Below are positions 1 through 5,781 of a stretch of 12,639 bases of DNA, one piece after another. The notes beneath the pieces were generated by a model that was not told where the DNA came from, did not search any database, and saw only the letters and a program-made list of their open reading frames with translations. The position numbers were made by a program, and so were the translations under genes. Source of the stretch: Planctomycetota bacterium (lineage in GTDB: Bacteria > Planctomycetota > Planctomycetia > Pirellulales > Pirellulaceae); assembly GCA_026692885.1 (NCBI GenBank), contig JAPLNJ010000566.1, forward strand, positions 1 through 12,639. Reading direction: 5' to 3'. The first letter of the stretch is position 1, and the number at the start of each line of letters is the position of its first letter.

Positions 1-41
1 CCGGAATACCGGGGCGAGGGACAACGCCGTTAAGTATTTTG

Positions 42-106
42 GTAGCCGAATTCGCCAGAATTCGGGTGTTTGGCGTGAATCCGCGAAGTCTGGCGACTTC
101 GGCTAC
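42..106. repeat. inverted pair of REP-like hairpins with GTAG heads
   Basis: Two 23-nt units in opposite orientation (42-64 on +, 84-106 on -) match at 21 of 23 positions. Each starts GTAG, then folds as a 7-bp stem with a four-base GCCA loop: CGAATTC/GAATTCG in the left unit, CGAAGTC/GACTTCG in the right. The two differences are the two halves of one base pair (T-A versus G-C), so the stem is preserved. A GTAG head before a short palindrome, in inverted pairs, is the known layout of REP/BIME sequences mobilised by RAYT transposases. No RAYT gene is in this window, so that assignment is inference. Confidence 0.5.
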
Positions 107-155
107 GACGTACGTGCCGTCTTTTGCCCGCGTCAAAATCCTTAACGGCGTTGGG

Positions 156-327
156 GGCCTTGATCATAAGGTGGCGCAAAACGCTAGCAGCAGGGGGGCA
201 GGGTGGCTGGCGGCAGAGTGCAGCGATGCCCCAGAAACCGGGTACTGGGGCTTTGCTTAGGCTCAGCCACCAGCCACCCGGCCCGTTGCCAGCACCAACA
301 GCCGTGCGCAACCTTATGATCAAGGCC
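156..327. mobile_element. MITE-like inverted-repeat element B, inserted in the right end of A
   Basis: A 17-bp perfect inverted repeat, GGCCTTGATCATAAGGT at 156-172 and its complement at 311-327, bounds a 172-bp palindromic element; after one mismatch the arms pair for five more bases. Inner stems are also present: 201-210 with 270-279, and 229-234 with 245-250, so the whole unit can fold into a long hairpin. Its flanks are a 9-bp direct repeat, GGCGTTGGG, at 147-155 and 328-336, which looks like a target duplication. That duplicated 9-mer consists of the last seven bases of element A plus two flank bases, so B entered after A. There is no open reading frame of its own. Confidence 0.62.
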
Positions 328-372
328 GGCGTTGGGCGAGGGAGTTGTTCTTCGGCAGTGCTTGACGGGAAA

Positions 373-1380
373 CTACTTCTCCAGCTTGACCCGTTCTTCT
401 TCAAGTTGCTTGGCGATCTCCGCAAGCCGTTTTCGGGCTTGTTCAAGATCCTCTGGCTTGCCGGACGACGGTTGCGCCCGCTCCAACTGTTTGACTGCAT
501 TCTCGACCAGATACTGCGCCTGCTTGAGCGCCATGACAGCCACCGGTTTCGGCGACTTCTCTGCGAGGGGGCGAGCGGCCTGCCTCCCGCCACCCTGAGG
601 AAGGCCACCAGCAATTTGGAACTGCAGTGGTAAACCACCTGGTTGCTTGCTGTATTTCTCGTACAGCTGATAGCCTTCCGGATGGTTCTTCTTCAGGTCC
701 TCCACGCTCTTGGCCGCGTAAGTGCGTTTTGTTTCTTTGCCGTCCTTTGTTTCGGCCACTTCGATCTTGATCCCCTGGTTGGGATCGTCGGTAATCTTGG
801 TCTGGCAGCCATTCTCGCTGACTTCGATTTCCTTGACCCCGTTGTTGACGCGGATCTGGCGGGTCATGCCACCCCCAACAGCTTGACCTTGGATCCGGAC
901 CTGAGGCACAAGCTGAAGCCCGGGGATTCCCGGCATGACTCGGATCCCCGGCGCGACCTGCGTCTGTGGCTGAGGTGGATTCAGCACTTCCTTGGCACGC
1001 TGCGAGGCAGATTCGTGCTGGCTGTCGGCAATCTTCTGCAGCGATTGTCTGGCCGCGTCCTTGGTCGCCTGGTTCCCCTGTTCAAAATGCTTGCGCAAAA
1101 CCTCGATTGCCCGCAGACTGACTTCGCGGTTCTCGCCGGTGGCCGCCTCGGCTAGGGCGGGAAAAGCGGCTTTGCCTGCGGCTTCCAGTCTCTTGCTCGC
1201 CTCCGTGCGCTCGGTGAAACGGTTCGAATTCAACTGCTTAATCCACTCCGCGATCGGGGCTGATTCCGGCGCTGCGGTGGCCGCATCTTCCTCCGCGGCC
1301 GGATCCGCTGCCCGTCCCGCCGATACACCCAAACTAGCGATTATCATGACCACCGTTAGGCAGGAGATGGATCGCGGCAT
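373..1380 (-). CDS. secreted HEAT-like repeat/coiled-coil protein
   Basis: 335 aa from the ATG at 1380. The frame stays open to a possible start at 1455, but the 1380 start puts a clean signal peptide at the N-terminus (residues 1-25: MPRS, hydrophobic stretch, SAGRA cleavage-type site). There is no good Shine-Dalgarno. Residues 43-132 are amphipathic helices resembling a pair of HEAT/armadillo-type repeats. Residues 137-175 are rich in Pro, Gly and Gln and look like a linker. Residues 174-245 are a beta-rich module ending in a Lys-rich helix with HPEGYQLYEKY, a pattern I associate with exported planctomycete proteins of unknown function. Residues 280-335 are a charged coiled coil. It is probably periplasmic and may mediate protein contacts, but no enzyme motif is visible and the role is unknown. 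It is single and divergent from the regulator at 1847. Confidence 0.8.
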   Translation of the reverse strand: MPRSISCLTVVMIIASLGVSAGRAADPAAEEDAATAAPESAPIAEWIKQLNSNRFTERTEASKRLEAAGKAAFPALAEAATGENREVSLRAIEVLRKHFEQGNQATKDAARQSLQKIADSQHESASQRAKEVLNPPQPQTQVAPGIRVMPGIPGLQLVPQVRIQGQAVGGGMTRQIRVNNGVKEIEVSENGCQTKITDDPNQGIKIEVAETKDGKETKRTYAAKSVEDLKKNHPEGYQLYEKYSKQPGGLPLQFQIAGGLPQGGGRQAARPLAEKSPKPVAVMALKQAQYLVENAVKQLERAQPSSGKPEDLEQARKRLAEIAKQLEEERVKLEK

Positions 1381-1846
1381 AGGAACACGCCTTTGCGAAG
1401 AAGTAGCCCTGGATTCCGACCCCAAGAACCGGTCCTTAGCGGTGCAGTTGTGCACGAGCTAAGTCAACCAGCCGCTATTGTACGCGCCTCCGGGCCTGTG
1501 GGTAGTGACGGTCACGCCGGTTTTGCAGACGACCCCAGATGCCGAGCGTAAGCATGTTTCGCAGCCTGCCACCACGCCTTTTCGACTCTGGCCCTGAAAA
1601 AAACTTTAGCAGTTGCGATGCAAACAACTGGTAATTTTGGACTTGCGCTGTAGAGATCAATCTTGACGGAGACTCCCGGGTAGGTATAATTCGTCAAATT
1701 GGCAAATTCGGTAGTTTCGGTAGGGCCGGACGACCCTGCCGGATGCGACGTTCCAGGGATGTGTGCGAACTGAGTATGCCGCGGAGTTTTGTTCATCGGG
1801 GTAGCTAAGGACTAGCAGCGTTGGCTAGGAAGGATTGTTAAAAGCC
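1381..1846. other. divergent intergenic region
   Basis: 466 bp separate the leftward secreted-protein gene from the rightward response regulator. The right side holds a strong promoter (1663-1690) and a leader of about 150 nt. A TACAAT hexamer on the minus strand (1477-1482) could be a -10 for the leftward gene, but it has no matching -35. The only open frames here are short, lack ribosome sites and have unconvincing composition. I see no RNA gene. Confidence 0.6.
1663..1690 (+). promoter_or_regulatory. sigma-70-type promoter for the HTH-REC regulator
   Basis: TTGACG at 1663-1668 matches five of six bases of the -35 consensus, followed by a 16-bp spacer and a perfect TATAAT at 1685-1690. Transcription would begin near 1697 and leave a leader of about 150 nt before the ATG at 1847. 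This is the best promoter match in the window, which stands out because planctomycete promoters often diverge from the consensus. Confidence 0.6.
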
Positions 1847-2434
1847 ATGACTACAAAGACAGTGTTTACGACGGGCGAAGCGGCGAAGATCTGCAAGGTC
1901 AGCCAGCAGACAATCATTCGGTGTTTCGACAATGGGTCGCTTAAGGGCTTTCGCGTCCCAGGCAGTCGGTTTCGGCGAATTCCGCGAGACCAGTTGTTTA
2001 GCTTCATGAGGGACAACGGAATTCCGACGGATGCCTTGGAGAGTGGCAAACGCAAAGTGCTGATTGTCGACGATGACCAGGAGTTGGTGGAGTTGCTGAC
2101 CGACGTGTTCGATCGAGATGGCCGTTTCGACATTCGCACGGCGAACAATGGCTTCGACGCCGGCATGTTGGTCAAAGAATTTCGGCCGGACTTGGTTGTT
2201 TTGGACGTCATGCTGCCGGACATCAACGGCAAGGAAGTCTGCCAGCGCGTGCGCAAGGACGAGAATTTGCAGTCCGTGAAGATCATCTGTATTTCCGGGA
2301 TGGTCGAGCAGGACAAAATCGCCGAGTTGAAGGCCGCGGGGGCCAATGACTTTATGCACAAACCGTTCAACGTCGACCGGTTGCTGGATCGCGCTTGCGC
2401 TCTGCTGGAGATCGAGCGAGGGGTGAGCCGCTAG
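1847..2434 (+). CDS. response regulator with N-terminal excisionase/MerR-type HTH and C-terminal REC domain
   Basis: 195 aa. The chosen ATG at 1847 has AGGAAGGA about 12 nt upstream; a TTG at 1835 is also in frame but would sit directly on that ribosome site. Residues 8-52 form an HTH_17/excisionase-like DNA-binding domain (TTGEAAKICKVS, then a recognition helix and the wing segment FRVPGSRFRRIP). Residues 69-190 are a receiver domain with the acidic pair D75/D76, phospho-acceptor D120 (VVLDVMLP), S150 at the switch Ser/Thr position and K172 (HKPF). All catalytic residues are present. DNA binding before REC is the reverse of the common OmpR/NarL order. The histidine kinase follows on the same strand and is the likely phosphodonor. 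The target genes are unknown, and autoregulation is possible given the strong promoter and long leader. Confidence 0.88.
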   Translation: MTTKTVFTTGEAAKICKVSQQTIIRCFDNGSLKGFRVPGSRFRRIPRDQLFSFMRDNGIPTDALESGKRKVLIVDDDQELVELLTDVFDRDGRFDIRTANNGFDAGMLVKEFRPDLVVLDVMLPDINGKEVCQRVRKDENLQSVKIICISGMVEQDKIAELKAAGANDFMHKPFNVDRLLDRACALLEIERGVSR

Positions 2435-2463
2435 TCGTTCGGGTTGATACACGCCATCACTAG

Positions 2464-2505
2464 ACACGCGTGCCGCGCGCTGGGGCGCCGGCTCGCGTGT
2501 TTTTG
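2464..2505 (+). terminator. intrinsic terminator/attenuator between response regulator and kinase
   Basis: ACACGCG (2464-2470) pairs with CGCGTGT (2494-2500). After one mismatch GCCG (2472-2475) pairs with CGGC (2489-2492), giving a GC-rich stem of 11 pairs or more. A run of five Ts (2500-2504) follows at once. This is a classic Rho-independent layout, 30 nt after the regulator's stop codon and only about 6 nt before the kinase's first possible start. It would set kinase expression well below that of the regulator unless read-through occurs. Confidence 0.62.
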
Positions 2506-2510
2506 TATCT

Positions 2511-4028
2511 GTGGTGCGAGCCATGCTGCGACTTCCGGAGTTAACCGTCGGGTCCGTCTCGTGGCATCTGCCACTGACGGATTGGGCCGCGACGAAATTG
2601 GCGGGCCTGCTACTCGCCGATGACTCGGAACAGCGAACGCGTGATCTGGAGGCAATACTCACCGACGAGCCAGCGCTGGCTGTGTGGTGTGTATGTCGCG
2701 CTCGGCACTGGCAACAGCTGCCGAACGGCAGCCGCGAGTTGGCAAGTTGGTTCGCCGTGCACGGGCTGCACGTCCTGCAATGGCCCGCAGTAAAGACCAG
2801 TGAATCGCCGGCCGCTGATGAGCAGCGACAAGCGACGTGGGCCAACTGGGCGGCGGAGTCGGTGGTAGCCGCCCGCGTTGCTGCACGCCTGGCGGGGGAG
2901 GGTGTTGCGGATCGAGCGTGTCTCGTTGCACTGTTGCATCGCGCCTCGGATTGGCTCGACAGCAGTTGTGATCGGCGCGGGGGGGAAGAAGAATCCGTCC
3001 GCCCGACCTGCTTGCCCGCGTGGCTGAAGGTGCTGCTCGGAAACCTGACGGAGCCAACCACGACCGATCAGGTCGTCGCGGCTGCCGCACATGCCGTAGC
3101 CAGCGTCGGGACAGATACCGAAAATGCCGACCTGGGATCGGACTTCGAGACCGACCGACGTCACGCCAGTGGCGTACGGCAACGCTGGCTGGTCGTCCGT
3201 GATGCGTCGACTTGCTGGTTGCCGTTGCTCACTCGTAAACTGGCTCGACTCGAAGAACTGGAGGCCGAGTTCCAGACGACGTTGGAAACGGAGAAACTGC
3301 AGGCCCTCAAGGCGCTGGCCTACGGGGCCAGCCATGAGATCAATAATCCGCTGGCCAACATCTCCACTCGCGCTCAAACCCTGCTCCGTGAGGAAACGGA
3401 TCCCGAACGTCGGCGGAAGTTGGCGGTCATCAACAGTCAGGCATTTCGTGCGCACGAGATGATTTCCGACCTGATGCTGTTTGCCCAACCGCCGGAGTTG
3501 CGTTGGGAATCCGTCGATCTGACCGCACTGGTCGATCAAGTATTGGCGGAGCTGGCGGCCGACGCCGCAGAGCAAGAGACAGCCTTGATTCGCGTCACGC
3601 CGGACAGGCCCCTGCACTGCAGGGCCGATGGCGTGCATTTGGCCGTAGCGCTGAAGGCCATCTGTCGGAATTCCTTGGAAGCTGTGAGCAGGGGTGGCCG
3701 CATCGAACTCTCGGCCCAGGAGATCCCGGCACCACCCCACGACGCCAGCCACGAGGCCTGGGTGGAGCTGCGGGTTCACGATACGGGGCCGGGGATTCCA
3801 GCACACGTTCGCAGGCACCTCTTTGACCCCTACTTCTCCGGCCGCGAAGCCGGACGCGGCCTGGGACTGGGGCTGTCAAAATGCTGGCGGATCATCACCG
3901 ACCATGGGGGCCTGATCGACGTCGCCAGCGAACCGGAACGCGGCACCGTTTTTTGCCTGAGACTCCCCCCAGCATCTCGCTTGCAGATGCACAGCGCAGA
4001 AGATGGCAACGGCAGGGCGAATTTGTAA
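2511..4028 (+). CDS. soluble sensor histidine kinase with degenerate HDOD-like N-terminus
   Basis: 505 aa from the GTG at 2511; a GTG at 2514 or ATG at 2523 is equally possible, and none has a Shine-Dalgarno. There is no signal peptide or membrane segment, so it acts in the cytoplasm. Residues 20-240 resemble an HDOD domain in layout (TDEPALAVWCVCRA; later WAAESVVAARVAARLAGE and CLVALLHRASDWL) but lack an HD metal-binding pair. Residues 242-268 are a coiled coil. HisKA covers 262-328 with phospho-acceptor H275 (GASHEINNPLA). The ATPase domain covers 335-487, with N387 (N box), DTGPG 424-428, F438 and a glycine-rich lid at 448-454. All kinase motifs are intact. Its partner is most likely the adjacent HTH-REC protein. 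The HDOD assignment is tentative; the kinase call is firm. Confidence 0.88.
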   Translation: MVRAMLRLPELTVGSVSWHLPLTDWAATKLAGLLLADDSEQRTRDLEAILTDEPALAVWCVCRARHWQQLPNGSRELASWFAVHGLHVLQWPAVKTSESPAADEQRQATWANWAAESVVAARVAARLAGEGVADRACLVALLHRASDWLDSSCDRRGGEEESVRPTCLPAWLKVLLGNLTEPTTTDQVVAAAAHAVASVGTDTENADLGSDFETDRRHASGVRQRWLVVRDASTCWLPLLTRKLARLEELEAEFQTTLETEKLQALKALAYGASHEINNPLANISTRAQTLLREETDPERRRKLAVINSQAFRAHEMISDLMLFAQPPELRWESVDLTALVDQVLAELAADAAEQETALIRVTPDRPLHCRADGVHLAVALKAICRNSLEAVSRGGRIELSAQEIPAPPHDASHEAWVELRVHDTGPGIPAHVRRHLFDPYFSGREAGRGLGLGLSKCWRIITDHGGLIDVASEPERGTVFCLRLPPASRLQMHSAEDGNGRANL

Positions 4029-4033
4029 TCCTA

Positions 4034-4111
4034 CGGTCCTTTGCAACCAAGGACCGGCGCATCAATGACGGTCACGTCAAAATGGTCATCACGCTCCGAG
4101 GCTGTGATGAC
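4034..4111. terminator. two hairpins in the convergent gap
   Basis: Two perfect 8-bp stems lie between the kinase stop (4028) and the converging oxidoreductase stop (4147): 4034-4041 with 4049-4056, and 4085-4092 with 4104-4111. The first is just after the kinase, with no T-tract. Read on the minus strand, the second is followed by CATTTTG and could be a weak terminator for the oxidoreductase. Confidence 0.35.
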
Positions 4112-4146
4112 TACAGTCGGAATACATCGACGCGATCCCCAGCAGT

Positions 4147-5517
4147 TCAGACTTTTTCCGGCACCGGGTGGATCCATGGCGCGCGGTAGGGGCGAGCCAG
4201 CAGCCGGTTGGCTTCCTCGTCGCCAGCTACCTGGCCTTGGTCGGCGTCCCACGCCAGACTCCGCCCCAACTGCAGCGAAAGGTTGGCCAGGACACAGCTG
4301 GCCGTGGATATGCAACCCTCGCCGATATCGGCGCGCGGTCGGCTCCGTCGCTCGCTGCATTCCAGCAAGTCCTGCATGTGGGCACGGATCGCCGGCGCGA
4401 CGTGGTACTCGATCCCTTTCTCGTTCTTGTCCTCCGGAAATTTGTCGCTGTCGACGGGATACTTGGCGCCGGCGTCGTTCCACTCGCGATGGATTGGCTG
4501 ACCGCCGTCCAGCGGAGTGAAGTCGAACCCGAACACACTGGCCTTCAACGTGCCCTTCTCGCCGTAGAAATTCGCGCCCCACCAGTACTTCGGGTCGGGA
4601 TTGGCGCCCCAGTGGCGATGCTGCCAGGTCAGCTGCAGATTGCCGTAGTCGAACGTGGCCGTCTGCATGTCGGAGATGTTCGGCTTGCCGTCCTGATGGA
4701 AATAGTTGCCGCCCGTCGAACTGATCCGCTTGGGCCAGCCCAGGTCCAGCATCCAACGTGCCATATCAAGCATGTGGATGCCCATGTCGCCGATCGTGCC
4801 GTTTCCGTATTCCCTGTAACTGCGCCAGCCGCGGGGGTGGATGCCTTTGTTGAACGGTCGCAGCGGCGCCGGCCCCGTCCACATTTCGAAATCGAGATTC
4901 TCCGGCGGCGGTTCGTCGGGCGGGTTGCTGATACCACGCCGCCCATAGCAATAGGTGTCCACCAGCCCGATCCGCCCCAAGCGGCCTTCCTGGATTAGCT
5001 CGCGCGCCTCGGTCAGATGCGGCGTGCTGCGCCGCTGCGTTCCCACCTGCACCACCCGTTGGTACTTGCGCGCCGCCGCCACCATCGCCTGGCATTCGAC
5101 GACGTCCACGCCAATCGGTTTCTGCACGTAGACGTCGGCCCCGGCCTGGACCGCCGCGATCATCGGCAGGGCGTGCCAATGGTCCGGAGTGGCGATCAAC
5201 ACGATGTCCAGGTCCTTCTCCTTGAGCATTTCGCGGTAATCGCGGTAAGTCCGCGGCGTTTTCTTCGACAGCTGCCGCGCGGCGACGATTTCCGCCGTCT
5301 CGGCCAGCAACTGCTTGTCCACGTCGCACAGCGAAACCACCTCGACCGGCGCGACCTGGATCAGACGCAGCAGGTCCACCTTGCCATACCAGCCGGTTCC
5401 GATCAGCCCGACGCGTTTCTTGGGGTTGGCCAGTTCGGCTGCGAAGCCAGTTAACCTCGACAGAGCCACCCCGGCGAAGGCGGCGGCATTTGCTTGCAGG
5501 AATTTTCGGCGGTTCAT
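4147..5517 (-). CDS. Gfo/Idh/MocA-family oxidoreductase with Tat signal
   Basis: 456 aa. The ATG at 5517 is preceded by AGGAG with a 7-nt spacer (5525-5529) and begins a twin-arginine signal (NRRKFLQANAAAFAGVA, residues 2-18), so the 73-codon upstream extension is rejected. Residues 34-160 are the NAD(P)-binding Rossmann domain (VGLIGTGWYG at 36-45; ATPDHWHA at 109-116). The family's EKP motif reads QKP (131-134, VQKP) with candidate catalytic K133. The C-terminal alpha/beta domain has GDMGIHMLD (243-251), giving D244 and H248, and ends in the planctomycete-style ARPYRAPW (441-448). Family members act on sugars, inositols or glycosides, and exported paralogs are numerous in planctomycetes. 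The substrate cannot be read from the sequence. It is a single gene with no sugar transporter or hydrolase beside it. Confidence 0.9.
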   Translation of the reverse strand: MNRRKFLQANAAAFAGVALSRLTGFAAELANPKKRVGLIGTGWYGKVDLLRLIQVAPVEVVSLCDVDKQLLAETAEIVAARQLSKKTPRTYRDYREMLKEKDLDIVLIATPDHWHALPMIAAVQAGADVYVQKPIGVDVVECQAMVAAARKYQRVVQVGTQRRSTPHLTEARELIQEGRLGRIGLVDTYCYGRRGISNPPDEPPPENLDFEMWTGPAPLRPFNKGIHPRGWRSYREYGNGTIGDMGIHMLDMARWMLDLGWPKRISSTGGNYFHQDGKPNISDMQTATFDYGNLQLTWQHRHWGANPDPKYWWGANFYGEKGTLKASVFGFDFTPLDGGQPIHREWNDAGAKYPVDSDKFPEDKNEKGIEYHVAPAIRAHMQDLLECSERRSRPRADIGEGCISTASCVLANLSLQLGRSLAWDADQGQVAGDEEANRLLARPYRAPWIHPVPEKV

Positions 5518-5612
5518 CTTGACGCTCCTGGTGGTCCTGGTTGCCTCAGTGAGAATTCCGTGAATGATCCGTACTCCGTAGACTACTCTATCCTTGCGAT
5601 TGCTGCCTGTGT

Positions 5613-5770
5613 GGGTGCCCGGAACGAGAGATACAGCGCCGGTAGAGGATTCGCGAATCGCGCTCGCGCATTCTTTCACAACCTCAGAGCGTGGGAACGA
5701 GAGAAGAGAAAGCGGTGACAAGTCACCGCACTCCAAAGTTCACGGGCGCGGCGGGCTCGTACGGGCACCC
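5613..5770. repeat. 158-bp unit with 9-bp inverted ends
   Basis: GGGTGCCCG at 5613-5621 is mirrored by CGGGCACCC at 5762-5770. Between them are an 11-bp direct repeat, GGAACGAGAGA (5621-5631 and 5694-5704), and the palindrome at 5712-5729. The segment fills most of the 264-bp gap between the oxidoreductase and the kinase. No flanking target duplication is visible, so mobility is only suspected. Confidence 0.35.
5712..5729 (-). terminator. palindrome with pyrimidine-rich tail downstream of the PhoR-like kinase
   Basis: GCGGTGAC and GTCACCGC are separated by two bases. On the minus strand the hairpin is followed by TTTCTCTTCTC, a terminator-like arrangement about 53 nt after the kinase stop at 5782. 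The sequence also looks like a dispersed planctomycete repeat, so a terminator role is inference. Confidence 0.4.
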
Positions 5771-5781
5771 GTTATTCTATT

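Larger units (their letters stand above)
22..334. mobile_element. MITE-like inverted-repeat element A, interrupted by element B
   Basis: A 13-bp perfect inverted repeat, CAACGCCGTTAAG at 22-34 and its complement at 141-153, bounds a 132-bp element; after one mismatch the arms pair again at 36-41 with 134-139. The 9-mer GGCGAGGGA lies directly left (13-21) and recurs at 335-343, exactly where the right flank of A falls once element B and its duplication are removed. This reads as a non-autonomous element with a 9-bp target duplication. It has no coding capacity. The transposase that moved it is not in the window and cannot be named from the ends alone. The insertion site is about 30 bp beyond the stop codon of the leftward gene ending at 373. 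Confidence 0.6.

Noticed and set aside
39..638. Short and medium open frames on both strands at the left edge
   Set aside because: They run through the nested inverted-repeat elements or lie antisense to the secreted-protein gene, and have repeat-like composition.
1205..1235. GGTTCGAATT resembling a tRNA T-arm
   Set aside because: No acceptor, D or anticodon stem can be formed around it, and it lies within the secreted-protein gene.
1512..1796. Minus-strand 94-codon frame in the divergent gap
   Set aside because: It overlaps the near-consensus promoter on the other strand, has no ribosome site and shows no recognisable domain.
2610..3818. Long minus-strand open frame (402 codons) opposite the soluble kinase
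   Set aside because: It is antisense to a kinase with all motifs intact and shows no domain or start signal of its own; long antisense frames are expected at this GC content.
4168..4998. Plus-strand open frame of 276 codons opposite the oxidoreductase
   Set aside because: It is a mirror frame of a well supported Gfo/Idh/MocA gene, with no recognisable protein features.
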